Shown: positions 8,552-19,188, counted from the stretch's first letter. The stretch is 64,000 nt of DNA from Nocardioides terrigena (GCF_003047265.1 NZ_PZYY01000003.1:434001-498000); one strand, 5' to 3'. Made by a program: numbers and translations. The notes: generated by a model not told the origin, from the sequence alone.

Positions 8552-9049
8552 ATGAGCGGTGACGACGTCGAGCGGACCCCGGACGGCCACCACATCGTCG
8601 TCGACGGTCGCCGCTGGCGTGCCACCGACACCTCCATCCCGGAGCCGCTGCGAGCCGAGCTGGTCAAGGAGCTCATGCGGGCCCGCCGCCTCGTGGGCAG
8701 CCGGGGTGACGCCGCCCGCCCGTTCGTGCACGACGCCAAGGTGGCCCTCGGGGAGCGCGGCGAGCCGTGGTGGGAGGACCCCTCCGCCGAGGGGCAGCGC
8801 GACCGTCTCGCCGCGACCGTGCGGGCGCTGCTGAGGCACCGGGAGACGAGCACCATCTGCCCCAGCGACGCCGCCCGGGTGGTGGGCGGCGAGCAGTGGC
8901 GCGACGTCATGCCCGTGGCCCGCGACGTGGCCCGCGAGCTGCACGAGCAGGACGTCGTGGAGGTCCAGCAGGGCGGGAAGCGCGTCGACGACCCGCAGTC
9001 CGCGCGCGGCCCGGTCCGGCTCGCGCCAGGACCCGCGCTCGAGCGCTGA
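8552..9049 (+). CDS. DUF3253 domain protein
   Basis: A 165-residue soluble protein. The C-terminal half (residues about 85-160) matches the small winged-helix-like DUF3253 domain: ETSTICPSDAARVVGG, then WRDVMPVARDVARELHEQDVVEV, ending in ARGPVRLAP. The N-terminal half is a separate region with the conserved-looking HHIVVDGRRWRATDTSIP and PWWEDP segments. Function is unknown; DUF3253 resembles DNA-binding folds, so a regulatory role is a guess. The start is fixed by the -10 hexamer 6 nt upstream. It converges with the next gene, 4 bp away. Confidence 0.8.
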   Translation: MSGDDVERTPDGHHIVVDGRRWRATDTSIPEPLRAELVKELMRARRLVGSRGDAARPFVHDAKVALGERGEPWWEDPSAEGQRDRLAATVRALLRHRETSTICPSDAARVVGGEQWRDVMPVARDVARELHEQDVVEVQQGGKRVDDPQSARGPVRLAPGPALER

Positions 9050-9053
9050 CCGC

Positions 9054-10667
9054 TCAGCGACCCAGGAGCCCCCGACCGCGACCCGGGATGACCCGCTCCA
9101 CGCGGTCCCGGGCGATAGCGGCCCGTGCCGCGTTGTCGCCGCAGGCCCCGTGCACGCCGCCGCCCGGGTGCGCCGACGCCGACCCGAGGTAGAGGCCACG
9201 GACCGGGGTCTCGGCGCGTCCGAGGCCCGGGACCGGCCGGAACACCAGCTGCTGGTGCAGCTGGGCCGTGCCGCCGTTGAGGGCGCCTCCGACCAGGTTG
9301 GCGTCGCGGGCCTCCATCTCGTGCGGTCCGAGCACCCGGCGGGCCAGCACCCGGTCGCCGAACCCGGGGGCGGCCCTCTCGAGCCGGGCCTGCATCCGGT
9401 CGGCGAACCTCTCGCAGTCGTCGCGGTCCCACGTGCCCCGGACACCGCCGTCCCCGGCGTCCGAGGACGCGCGCTGGGGCACGTGGGCGTAGGCCCAGAA
9501 CGACTCGGTGCCCGCCGGCGAGCGGCTGGGATCGGACGTCGTCATCTGGCCGGTGAGCATGAAGGGAGCCGCCGGCACGGCACCGGACTGGACCTGGCTC
9601 ATCGCCTGCGACATGTCGGCGACCGAGTCGGCGACGTGGACGGTCCCGGGGGCCAGGTCGGGCGCGCCGGTCCACGGGACGCCGCCGTCGAGCGCCCAGT
9701 CGACCTTGACGGTCCCCGGGTCGAGCTCGAAGGTCCGCAGGGCCCGGGTGACGCGGTCGGGCACCTCCGCGGCGTCGAGCAACCGGGTGTAGAGCGTCGG
9801 GGCCAGCACGTCGGCCACGACCGCGCGACGTGCGGCGTACCGCTCACCGTCGGCGGTCCGGACGCCCGTGGCCCGTCCCCGCTCCACGTCGATGCGGGTG
9901 ACCTCGGCGCCGGTCCGGATCTCGCCCCCGCGAGCTCGGAAGCGACGTGCCAGGGCCTGGGTGAGCTCGCCGGCACCGCCCTCCGGGACCGGGAAGCCGA
10001 CCGTCTGGCCCATCATGGCGAGCAGCATCCCCAGCAGCGAGGAGCCGGGGGCATCGAGCGGGATGTCCGCGTGGGCGGCGTTGCCGGCGAGGAGCACCCG
10101 GGCCGCCTCTCCCCCGAAGCGCTGCCGCCCGAGCTCGGACACGGGCGTGAGCAGCGTCTTGACGAAGCCCAGCCCCCCGACGTGCCGCAGGGCGGCCAGC
10201 ACGCCGACGCCGTGGCGGACGGGAGGGAACGGTGTGAGCAGGGCACCGATGAGGTGCGGACCCACCCGGTCCCACTGGGCGCACAGATCGAGCCAGGCCT
10301 CGCCGTCCCCGGCGCAGTGGGCCTCGAGACCGGCGGCGGTCGCCTCGCGGTCGTGGTGCAGGACCGCCCAGCTGCCGTCCGGGAACGGGTGACCGAGCAC
10401 GGAGGGCGCGTGCCGCCACGACAGGCCGTGGTCCTCGAGGTCGAAGGACCGGATCGTCGGGGACGAGGCGGCCAGGGGGTAGAAGGCGCTGAACGTGTCG
10501 TGCACGAAGTCCGGGTGCAGGTCGCGGTCGCTGCGCACGGCGCCGCCGACGTCGGGCTGGGCCTCGAGCAGGAGCACCGACCAGCCGGCGTCGAGCAGCC
10601 GGTTGGCCGCGACGAGGCCGTTGGGCCCGGCGCCCACGACCACCGCGTCGTACGTCGTCCCCGTCAT
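9054..10667 (-). CDS. Phytoene desaturase-like FAD oxidoreductase
   Basis: Flavin amine oxidase/phytoene dehydrogenase-type protein of 537 residues. The FAD-binding Rossmann motif is at the N-terminus (VVVGAGPNGLVAANRL, residues about 9-24), followed by the E-rich strand end (LLLEAQPDVGG). The family's C-terminal FAD motif is GLYLGSASAHPGGGVHGACG. The substrate cannot be told; family members act on carotenoids, isoprenoids or retinol. It ends an operon with an SDR and an SRPBCC protein (ATGA overlap with the SDR), which suggests a lipid or isoprenoid oxidation pathway, by inference. Confidence 0.88.
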   Translation of the reverse strand: MTGTTYDAVVVGAGPNGLVAANRLLDAGWSVLLLEAQPDVGGAVRSDRDLHPDFVHDTFSAFYPLAASSPTIRSFDLEDHGLSWRHAPSVLGHPFPDGSWAVLHHDREATAAGLEAHCAGDGEAWLDLCAQWDRVGPHLIGALLTPFPPVRHGVGVLAALRHVGGLGFVKTLLTPVSELGRQRFGGEAARVLLAGNAAHADIPLDAPGSSLLGMLLAMMGQTVGFPVPEGGAGELTQALARRFRARGGEIRTGAEVTRIDVERGRATGVRTADGERYAARRAVVADVLAPTLYTRLLDAAEVPDRVTRALRTFELDPGTVKVDWALDGGVPWTGAPDLAPGTVHVADSVADMSQAMSQVQSGAVPAAPFMLTGQMTTSDPSRSPAGTESFWAYAHVPQRASSDAGDGGVRGTWDRDDCERFADRMQARLERAAPGFGDRVLARRVLGPHEMEARDANLVGGALNGGTAQLHQQLVFRPVPGLGRAETPVRGLYLGSASAHPGGGVHGACGDNAARAAIARDRVERVIPGRGRGLLGR

Positions 10668-11605
10668 CGGACGAGCACCCTGCGTCGGCGGCGCAGCTCC
10701 GCGACGTTGCGGGCGATGCCCGCCAGGGCGTTGCCGTGGGTGCCGCGGAGCGCGTTGCGCTCCTGCCGTGACTCCAGGACGTTGCCCGGCCCGAGCACGA
10801 CCTCGCGCTCGAGGTCCTGGGCGGCCAGCGTGAACAGCGGACCGACCAGGCGGTCGTAGACCGGCGGGAGGACCCGGAAGCCGAACCGGATCACGTGGTT
10901 GGCGGCGTTCGACTGGCCACCGCGCCACGGATGGGCCGCGGTCGCGAGGACCCGCGCCGCCACCCGCTCGGGCGTCTGGACGGGGAACGGCGGGCGCCCG
11001 ACGGAGTCGCCGTACGTCGCGGCCTGCTCGTAGATGGGCGTGTCGACACCCCCGGGCGCGACGTAGCCGAAGCGCAGCGCGGGCCGGTCGCGGTTGTCGA
11101 CACGGAGCTGGCGCACGAGCCCGCGCAGGCCCCACTTGGAGACGACGTACGCCGCCATGTCGGGCACCGCGATGTGCCCGATGAGGGAGCCGACGAGGAC
11201 GAGGCTCCCCTCCCCCTGCCGGCGCAGGACGGGGAGCACGTGCCGGACCAGGTTGACCGAGCCGTGCAGGTTGGTGGCCAGGACGGCGTCGAAGACCTCG
11301 ACGGGGACGTCCTGGATGCGGCCGTAGGCGACGACGCCCGCGTCGCCCACGACGACGTCGAGCCGGCCGTGCCGCTCGACCGCGGCGGCGACCGCGCGGC
11401 GTACGTCGTCGTCGTCGGAGACGTCGGCGGGGGTCACCATCGTCGTGGCGGCCCCGAGCGCGTCGCAGTCGGCGGCGACACGCTCCAGGGCCTCACGCCC
11501 GCGGGCCAGCAGCACCAGGTGGTCGCCCCGGCGGGCGGACAGCCGGGCGGTGGCCTCGCCGATGCCGCTGGAGGCACCGGTCACCAGGACGACACGGGGG
11601 CTCAT
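10664..11605 (-). CDS. Short-chain dehydrogenase/reductase
   Basis: SDR family oxidoreductase of 313 residues, longer than the classical 250 because of a C-terminal extension (about 90 residues) rich in arginine. NAD(P)-binding TGASSGIGEAT is present, as is the catalytic Ser...Tyr-x3-Lys set (VGSLIGHI, then YVVSKWG). The usual NNAG structural motif reads GDAG (VVVGDAGVVAYG), an unusual substitution. The extended form resembles actinobacterial SDRs acting on hydrophobic substrates. The start ATG overlaps the SRPBCC stop and the stop overlaps the desaturase-like start. Confidence 0.88.
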   Translation of the reverse strand: MSPRVVLVTGASSGIGEATARLSARRGDHLVLLARGREALERVAADCDALGAATTMVTPADVSDDDDVRRAVAAAVERHGRLDVVVGDAGVVAYGRIQDVPVEVFDAVLATNLHGSVNLVRHVLPVLRRQGEGSLVLVGSLIGHIAVPDMAAYVVSKWGLRGLVRQLRVDNRDRPALRFGYVAPGGVDTPIYEQAATYGDSVGRPPFPVQTPERVAARVLATAAHPWRGGQSNAANHVIRFGFRVLPPVYDRLVGPLFTLAAQDLEREVVLGPGNVLESRQERNALRGTHGNALAGIARNVAELRRRRRVLVR

Positions 11606-12036
11606 CGGCGCCGTTCGGCGAGGTAGGCGAGCCGGCGCAGCGTCTCGGTGTTGCGCCACTTGAGCGTGACGCCCCGCACCGGCGGCGGTGCCAGGACTCC
11701 CGGTCCCGAGACGGCGTCCTCGGTGATGCGCACCTCGGTCTCGGCACCCATCGGCACCAGCCGGATGTCCACCTCCGCCTCCCCGACCGGCCAGGCCCGG
11801 GCCCGCAGGGTGATCGAGTGGCCCGGCACCGTCGCCGTGACCTCGGTGTTGTCGTCGATGAGCAGCGGCCACAGACCCACCGAGTGGTGGAGCTTGCTGC
11901 CGACGGCCGGCCAGTCGTCGTCGACCTCGCGCATCCGCGAGGCACCCACCACCCACACCGGGTAGAGCCAGCCGTCGCTCAGCACCTCCCAGACCTGCTC
12001 GGGGGTCGCGTGCACGATTCGGGTGTTCTCCGCCAT
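11602..12036 (-). CDS. SRPBCC (START-like) family protein
   Basis: A 144-residue polyketide-cyclase/START-like protein. The N-terminal RIVHATPEQVWEVLSDGWLYPVWVVGA is the classic first helix-strand region of the fold, and the central strands end in LRARAWPVGEAEVDIRLVP. It probably binds a hydrophobic ligand. It is first in the SRPBCC-SDR-desaturase operon. The start ATG has AGGAACC upstream, and a TAGCGT hexamer at 12068-12073 could be its -10, giving a short leader. Confidence 0.85.
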   Translation of the reverse strand: MAENTRIVHATPEQVWEVLSDGWLYPVWVVGASRMREVDDDWPAVGSKLHHSVGLWPLLIDDNTEVTATVPGHSITLRARAWPVGEAEVDIRLVPMGAETEVRITEDAVSGPGVLAPPPVRGVTLKWRNTETLRRLAYLAERRR

Positions 12037-12147
12037 GGGTCGGTTCCTGTCGTCGGGGTCTCCCCACGCTAGCGACGCGCACCCGGCTCGCCCACCACCC
12101 CGAGGGGCCGTCCCGGGGTGACGTGCGTCCCTGCGAGGATGGGGACG
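12037..12147. other. Divergent promoter region between SRPBCC and thioesterase genes
   Basis: An 111-bp gap between divergent genes. It holds the minus-strand TAGCGT hexamer (12068-12073) and a CCCCGAGGGG/CCCGGGG GC-rich patch. A GAGGA ribosome-binding site for the thioesterase lies near 12134. Confidence 0.4.
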
Positions 12148-12921
12148 GTGGCCTACTTCGAGCGCACCGGCGAGACCGGCTGGACACCGACCCGGCACGT
12201 GGGTGGGGCGTGGGACGTCGACGAGCAGCACGTCGCCCCGGCCCTGGGCCTGATGGCGCACCTCGTCGAGGCCGACCGGGACCGGCGTCGCGACGACGGC
12301 CTCGTGCTGACCCGGCTGTCGTACGACATCCTCGGCACCCTGCCGATGGACGAGGTGACCGTCGAGGTGCACGTCCGCCGGCCGGGTCGCACCATCGAGC
12401 TGGTCGAGGCCGTGCTGTCGCACGCGGGCCGGCCCGGTGTCGTGCTACGTGCGTGGCTGCTCGGCGCGGGCGACACCGCAGCGATCGACGGCACGGACCT
12501 CCCCCGGATCCCCGGGCCCGAGGAGGTCGAGCCGTGGGACCCCACGTCGGTGTGGCCGGGCGGTTTCATCGCGTCGGTCGACGTACGTCGCGACCAGCAG
12601 GCACCCGGGCGGGGGTCCTACTGGGTGACCACGGACGTGCCGCTCGTCGACGAGCCGGTCAGCGTCACGGCCCGGGCGGCGGGCCTGCTCGACATCGCCA
12701 ACGGGATGACCGTGCGGGCCGACCCGGCCGAGGTGGCGTTCCCCAACCTGGACCTCACCGCGCACCTCTTCCGGGCGCCCGCGGCGGGGTGGCTGGGATT
12801 CGACACCACGGTGTCCTTCGGACCCTCGGGCCACGGGCTGACCAGCACCGTGCTCCACGACGAGGCAGGACCCGTCGGCACGATCGCCCAGTCGCTCACC
12901 GTGCGCCCCCGGCGGACATGA
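12148..12921 (+). CDS. Acyl-CoA thioesterase family protein (double hotdog)
   Basis: A 257-residue protein of the actinobacterial thioesterase family built of two hotdog halves: an N-terminal one around HVGGAWDVDEQHVAPALGLM and a C-terminal one around LLDIANGMTVRADPAEVAFP and FDTTVSFGPSGHGL. It is expected to hydrolyse acyl-CoA thioesters. The GTG at 12148 (VAYFERTGE, the usual family start) is preferred over the ATG at 12139 because GAGGA lies about 10 nt upstream. It is transcribed away from the desaturase operon and converges on the K+ channel gene 3 bp away. Confidence 0.82.
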   Translation: MAYFERTGETGWTPTRHVGGAWDVDEQHVAPALGLMAHLVEADRDRRRDDGLVLTRLSYDILGTLPMDEVTVEVHVRRPGRTIELVEAVLSHAGRPGVVLRAWLLGAGDTAAIDGTDLPRIPGPEEVEPWDPTSVWPGGFIASVDVRRDQQAPGRGSYWVTTDVPLVDEPVSVTARAAGLLDIANGMTVRADPAEVAFPNLDLTAHLFRAPAAGWLGFDTTVSFGPSGHGLTSTVLHDEAGPVGTIAQSLTVRPRRT

Positions 12922-12924
12922 GGA

Positions 12925-14034
12925 TCAGTCCTCGTCCGCCGCCTCCTCGCCGTGGGTGCCGGGACGCGGGGCCCACGGCAGCTCCTTCGCGGGTCGTACG
13001 ACGATCAGCCGGTCGCCGCGGGCCAGCAGGGTGACGACCGGGTCGAAGTAGCGGTAGACCTTCTCGTCGCGGATCACCGCGATGACCTGGTCGGGCAGCG
13101 ACTGCGGCTGCTTGCCGACCTCGTTGACCAGCAGGTCGCGCTCGGCGACCTCGAGCCCCTCGCCGTACGTGAGGAGGTCCTCCATCACCGAGCCGAGCAT
13201 CGGCGACATCGACGACAGGCCGAGCAGGCGCCCGACGGCGTCGGAGGACGTGATGACCGAGTTGGCTCCAGACTGCTTCATCAGCGAGACGTTCTCCTGC
13301 TCGCGCACCGCCGCCACGATCCACGCGTCGGGGTTGAGCTGGCGCACGGTCAGGGTCGCGAGCACGTTGGAGTCGTCGCGGTCGGTGGTGATGATGACCT
13401 GGGTGGCGGTCTGCACCCCGGCCCGCCGGAGCACCTCGCGCCGGGTGGCGTCGCCGGTGACGACGGCCAGCCCGTCGGCGTGGGCCTCCTCGAGGGCCAG
13501 GGCGCTCGGGTCGACGATGACGATGGCCTCGCGGTTCTGGCCGTTGTTGACCAGGGTGTCGACCGCGCTGCGGCCCTTGGTGCCGTAGCCGACGACGACG
13601 ACGTGCTCCTGCTCTCCCATGCTCTTCCTCCACCGGGCGACCCGGAACATCTCGCGGCCCTGGGAGGCAAGGACCTCCAGGGTGGTCCCGATCAGCAGCA
13701 CCAGGAAGGCGATGCGGAGCGGGGTGATGATGAATGCGTTGACCATGCGGGCCTGGGTGGTCACCGGCGCGATGTCGCCGTAGCCGGTGGTGCTCAGCGT
13801 GACGGTCGTGTAGTAGATCGAGTCCGTGAAGCCCACCGCGTAGTCGGTCGCGGGGTCGTTGCCGTCGCGGTAGCCCTCGCGGTCGAAGTAGACCAGCAGG
13901 ACGGTGCCGACCAGGATCGCCAGCGCCAGGAGCAGCCGCCGCCCGAGCTCCCACCACGGGGACCGTGCCGGGTCGGGAAGGGCGACCATGGTCTTGCTCA
14001 ACGAGCTGGTGTCGCGTGGGGGGAGGTCCGGCAC
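12925..14034 (-). CDS. Two-TM potassium channel with RCK (TrkA-N) domain
   Basis: Ion channel subunit of 369 residues. It has two transmembrane helices with a pore loop and an intact K+ selectivity filter (TTVTLSTTGYGDIAP, TGYGD at about 83-87). An NAD-binding RCK domain follows (VVVVGYGTKGRSAVDTL, about 145-160), then a TrkA-C-like end. It probably controls K+ flux in response to ligand binding. The GTG at 14034, 2 bp after the upstream stop, is chosen for coupling. The ATG at 13989 is an alternative and removes 15 polar residues. Confidence 0.9.
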   Translation of the reverse strand: MPDLPPRDTSSLSKTMVALPDPARSPWWELGRRLLLALAILVGTVLLVYFDREGYRDGNDPATDYAVGFTDSIYYTTVTLSTTGYGDIAPVTTQARMVNAFIITPLRIAFLVLLIGTTLEVLASQGREMFRVARWRKSMGEQEHVVVVGYGTKGRSAVDTLVNNGQNREAIVIVDPSALALEEAHADGLAVVTGDATRREVLRRAGVQTATQVIITTDRDDSNVLATLTVRQLNPDAWIVAAVREQENVSLMKQSGANSVITSSDAVGRLLGLSSMSPMLGSVMEDLLTYGEGLEVAERDLLVNEVGKQPQSLPDQVIAVIRDEKVYRYFDPVVTLLARGDRLIVVRPAKELPWAPRPGTHGEEAADED

Positions 14035-14036
14035 GC

Positions 14037-15002
14037 TCAGGAGTCTTTCACGGTGATGCGGCTGCGAAGGCGCTGCACGAGCTCGTGGCGGGCCCGCGTC
14101 GTGGTGCCCTGCGGGAAGACCGTGTCGAAGGCCGCGTTGACCGCGGCCCCGATGAGCACGGCGATGGCCAGGAGGTAGAGCCAGAGCAGCACCGCGATGG
14201 GGGCGGCGAGCGGTCCGTAGATCGACCGGGACTCCGCGGCCGTGACCGTGAGGACCCAGCGCAGCACGAACGAGCCGCCCACCCACGCCACCAGGGAGAA
14301 GACCGCGCCCGGGAGGTTGAACGCCCAGTTGGTCCGCACCGGCACGGACACGTGGTAGAGCGTGGCGAGGAAGCAGACGCACAGGAGCAGCACCAGCGGC
14401 CAGTAGAAGCCCATCAGGAACTCGAAGCGCTGGGGCAGCCACCGCCCCACCAGGCTCGGGCCGGCCACCACCAGCGGGATGCTGACCACCCCGGTGAGCA
14501 TCGCCAGGACGTAGAGGACGAACGACAGGGCGCGGGTCTTCACGATCCCCCGGTGCCCGCCGAGCCCGTGCATGATCGTGATGGTGTCGACGAAGACGTT
14601 GAGGGCACGCGACCCCGACCACAGGGCGAGCACGAAGCCGACGGAGATCACGTCGTACCGACCGCCCTGGAGCACCGTGTCGATGGTCGGCCGGATGATG
14701 GTGTCGACGGCCCGCTCGGTGAGGGCCTGGGAGGAGAGGTCGAGGACCGCCTGCCGCACGTCGTCGAGCTGGGCCGCGGTGAAGCGGTCGGACACGTAGC
14801 CGATCGCGCCGGCCATCGCGAAGACCAGCGGCGGCACCGAGAGGATCGCGAAGAAGGCCGCCTCGGCGGCCAGGCCGGTCACCCGGTAGCGCATGCACGA
14901 TCCCACCGTCGCGACGGTGATCCGCCACAGGTGCTCGCGCACCGTCACACCCCTCGCACGAAGGGTGCGCAGCGCCGGATGCTGCTGCCCCACCGTGACC
15001 AT
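14037..15002 (-). CDS. YihY/BrkB family inner-membrane protein
   Basis: A 321-residue membrane protein with six hydrophobic segments. The YihY/virulence factor BrkB signatures are visible: GLAAEAAFFAILSVPPLVFA in the first helix, ALWSGSRALNVFVDTITIMHG, and IYGPLAAPIAVLLWLYL near the end. Despite an old RNase BN label, the family's function is unknown. The start at 15002 is supported by a TACCGT hexamer exactly 7 nt upstream. It forms a two-gene unit with the K+ channel. Confidence 0.88.
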   Translation of the reverse strand: MVTVGQQHPALRTLRARGVTVREHLWRITVATVGSCMRYRVTGLAAEAAFFAILSVPPLVFAMAGAIGYVSDRFTAAQLDDVRQAVLDLSSQALTERAVDTIIRPTIDTVLQGGRYDVISVGFVLALWSGSRALNVFVDTITIMHGLGGHRGIVKTRALSFVLYVLAMLTGVVSIPLVVAGPSLVGRWLPQRFEFLMGFYWPLVLLLCVCFLATLYHVSVPVRTNWAFNLPGAVFSLVAWVGGSFVLRWVLTVTAAESRSIYGPLAAPIAVLLWLYLLAIAVLIGAAVNAAFDTVFPQGTTTRARHELVQRLRSRITVKDS

Positions 15003-15008
15003 GGGGCC

Positions 15009-15015
15009 TACGGTA
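15009..15015. promoter_or_regulatory. Overlapping divergent -10 elements (YihY and aidB)
   Basis: The 7-bp sequence TACGGTA contains a plus-strand -10 (TACGGT, 15009-15014) 7 nt before the aidB ATG and a minus-strand -10 (TACCGT, 15015-15010) 7 nt before the YihY ATG. The whole intergenic region is 19 bp. Confidence 0.6.
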
Positions 15016-15021
15016 TCCACC

Positions 15022-16656
15022 ATGCAGGCCCATCTCCGGGACGCCACCAACCAGGCCCCGCCACTCGTCGGTCACAACGTCGTCACCTCCGACCTCGCGC
15101 TCAGCGAGGGGGTGCTCCGGCACGCCTCCGCCGACGTCCTCGACGGCCTGGTGCCGCTGGGTGCGGAGGCCGGGACGGCCGACGCTCGCGAGCACGGGAT
15201 GCTCGCCAACCGCCACCACCCCGAGCTGGTCCCCTACGACCGCTACGGCACCCGGATCGACGAGGTCGCCTTCCACCCGTCGTGGCACTGGCTCATGGAG
15301 CGGGCCGTCGGCCACGGCCTCGCGGCCGCCCCCTGGACCTCCTACGAGCCGCACGCGCACGTACGCCGCGCGGCCGGCTTCCTCGCCTGGTCGCAGGCCG
15401 AGCCCGGCCACGGCTGCCCCGTCTCGATGACGTACGCCGCCGTCCCGGCGCTGCGGGCCGACGACGCGATCGCCAAGGAGTGGACGCCGCTGCTGGCGTC
15501 GCTGCGCTACGACCCCGGGGTGCGGGCCCACACCTCCAAGCTCGGCGCGCTCGCCGGCATGGGCATGACCGAGAAGCAGGGCGGCTCGGACGTCCGGGCC
15601 AACGTGACGCAGGCCCGCCCGACCGGGGACGACGGCTGGTACACGCTGCACGGCCACAAGTGGTTCACCTCCGCCCCGATGAACGACGTCTTCCTCGTGC
15701 TCGCCCAGGCCGAGGGGGGTGTGACCTGCTTCGTGGTGCCGCGGGTCCTCGACGACGGCACCCGCAACCGGATCGACGTCGTCCGCCTCAAGGACAAGCT
15801 CGGCAACCGCTCCAACGCCTCCTCCGAGCTCGAGCTCGACGGCACCCTGGCCCAGCGGCTCGGCGACGAGGGCCGCGGCGTGCGCACCATCATCGAGATG
15901 GTCGCCGCCACCCGTCTCGACTGCGTCCTCGGCTCCGCGTCGCTGATGCGCCGGGCGCTCGCCGAGGCGTCGTGGCACGTCACCCACCGCTCGGCCTTCG
16001 GCGGGCGGCTCGTCGACAAGCCGCTGATGCAGAACGTCGTGGCGGACCTCGCGGTGGAGTCCGAGGCCGCCACCGCGCTCGGCCTGCGGCTCGCGGCGGC
16101 CGTCGACCGGCCCGGGGACGCCCACGAGGCCGCGCTACGACGGATCGCGCTGCCGCTGGCCAAGTTCTGGGTGTGCAAGCGGACGCCGTCCATGGTCGCC
16201 GAGGCCCTCGAGTGCCTCGGCGGCAACGGGTACGTCGAGGAGTCCGGCATGCCGCTGCTCTTCCGCGAGTCCCCGCTCAACTCCGTGTGGGAGGGCTCGG
16301 GCAACGTCAACGCGCTCGACGTGCTGCGCGCGCTTTCCCGCGAGCCCGAGACGCTGGAGGCATGGATCACCGAGGTCGGCGCCGCCCGCGGTGAGGACCC
16401 GCACCTCGACCGCGCGGTCGACGACACGCTCACGCTGCTCGGCGACGTCACCTCGCTCGAGGTGTCCGCCCGCCGCCTCGCCGGGCAGATGGCCGCCTGC
16501 CTGCAGGGGTCGCTGCTCGTCCGCTTCGGGCCATCCGAGGTCGCCGATGCGTTCTGCTCCAGCCGGCTCGGGGCGTCGTACAACGGGACGTTCGGCACCC
16601 TCGCGGGCGCCGACCTCGCCGCGATCGTCGAGCGCACGACCCCGGTGGTGGCCTGA
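15022..16656 (+). CDS. aidB: AidB-like acyl-CoA dehydrogenase family protein
   Basis: A 544-residue FAD protein of the acyl-CoA dehydrogenase superfamily, close in length and motifs to E. coli AidB, which protects DNA from alkylation and binds DNA through its C-terminal domain. Diagnostic segments: GMGMTEKQGGSDVRAN, GHKWFTSAP, RLKDKLGNRSNASSE, and ECLGGNGYVEESGMPLLFRE followed by NSVWEGSGN. Whether it oxidises an acyl-CoA here is not known. The start ATG has a -10 element 7 nt upstream. The next gene begins inside its stop codon (TGATG). Confidence 0.9.
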   Translation: MQAHLRDATNQAPPLVGHNVVTSDLALSEGVLRHASADVLDGLVPLGAEAGTADAREHGMLANRHHPELVPYDRYGTRIDEVAFHPSWHWLMERAVGHGLAAAPWTSYEPHAHVRRAAGFLAWSQAEPGHGCPVSMTYAAVPALRADDAIAKEWTPLLASLRYDPGVRAHTSKLGALAGMGMTEKQGGSDVRANVTQARPTGDDGWYTLHGHKWFTSAPMNDVFLVLAQAEGGVTCFVVPRVLDDGTRNRIDVVRLKDKLGNRSNASSELELDGTLAQRLGDEGRGVRTIIEMVAATRLDCVLGSASLMRRALAEASWHVTHRSAFGGRLVDKPLMQNVVADLAVESEAATALGLRLAAAVDRPGDAHEAALRRIALPLAKFWVCKRTPSMVAEALECLGGNGYVEESGMPLLFRESPLNSVWEGSGNVNALDVLRALSREPETLEAWITEVGAARGEDPHLDRAVDDTLTLLGDVTSLEVSARRLAGQMAACLQGSLLVRFGPSEVADAFCSSRLGASYNGTFGTLAGADLAAIVERTTPVVA

Positions 16657-17390
16657 TGGCCACCCGCGAGTGGGACGCGTCGACGTACGACTCGCTGCCG
16701 CTCCCCCACGTGGCCTGGGGCCAGCGGGTCCTCGACCGGATGCGACTCACGGGTGACGAGCGGGTGCTGGACGCCGGGTGCGGCACCGGTCGTGACGGCG
16801 CCGCGCTGCTCGAGCGCTGGCCGGGGGTCGACCTCGTCGGCATCGACGGGTCCGCGCAGATGATCGAGCAGGCCCGCACCCGACTCGGCGACCGGGCCGA
16901 GCTGCACGTCGCCGACCTGACCGAGCCGCTGCCCCTCACCGATCCCGTCGACGCGGTGATGAGTGTGGCCGCCTTCCACTGGATCACCGACCACGACCTG
17001 CTCTTCGCCCACCTCGCGGGGGTGATGCGCCCGGGCGCCCGGCTCACGTCGGACTGCGGCGGGCAGGGGCAGCTCGCGGTGATGACCGCGGCCCTCGTCG
17101 AGGTGACCGGCGACGGCAAGTTCGGCACGTCGTTCAAGGGCGTGGACGAGACGCGCGCGTCCCTGGAGGGCGCGGGCTTCGACGTCGAGGACGTGCGGCT
17201 GCGGCCCGACCCGCTGCGGCTCGAGGACCCCGAGCTGATGGAGACCTACCTCGCGACGGTCAACCTCGGCTCGCACCTGCAGGCGCTGCCCGCCGAGGAG
17301 CACCGGCCCTTCGTGCGTGCGGTGCGGGAGGCGATGGCCGAGCCGGTCATCGACTACGTCCGGCTCGAGATCGACGCCACCCGCCGCTGA
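16656..17390 (+). CDS. Class I SAM-dependent methyltransferase
   Basis: A 244-residue methyltransferase with motif I VLDAGCGTGRDGAALLE, the acidic loop GIDGSAQMIEQAR and motif IV-like VDAVMSVAAFHWI. The layout resembles trans-aconitate 2-methyltransferase, but the substrate is unknown. It overlaps the aidB stop by 1 bp and is thus co-translated. It converges on pgm with a 4-bp gap and no room for a separate terminator. Confidence 0.85.
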   Translation: MATREWDASTYDSLPLPHVAWGQRVLDRMRLTGDERVLDAGCGTGRDGAALLERWPGVDLVGIDGSAQMIEQARTRLGDRAELHVADLTEPLPLTDPVDAVMSVAAFHWITDHDLLFAHLAGVMRPGARLTSDCGGQGQLAVMTAALVEVTGDGKFGTSFKGVDETRASLEGAGFDVEDVRLRPDPLRLEDPELMETYLATVNLGSHLQALPAEEHRPFVRAVREAMAEPVIDYVRLEIDATRR

Positions 17391-17394
17391 CGCC

Positions 17395-19047
<1,653 letters not shown>

Positions 19048-19114
19048 GCCGCCATCTTGGTGCCCACCGCCTCGCACGTCGAGGACCGGCACCCCGGAGA
19101 AAGATCCGCGACGA

Positions 19115-19141
19115 TGTCGAAACCCGTCGCACCCGACCGTC
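19115..19141 (+). promoter_or_regulatory. ECF42-type promoter of the DGPF operon
   Basis: TGTCGA (19115-19120), 17 bp, CGTC (19138-19141), 48 bp before the first DGPF gene. As I recall it, the published ECF42 consensus has TGTCGA at -35 and CGA/TC at -10, so this fits autoregulation by the sigma factor at the end of the operon. Confidence 0.65.
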
Positions 19142-19188
19142 ATCGTGATGAGGTCGCACCCGCGGCCCACCACCCAGGAGGGAACCAG

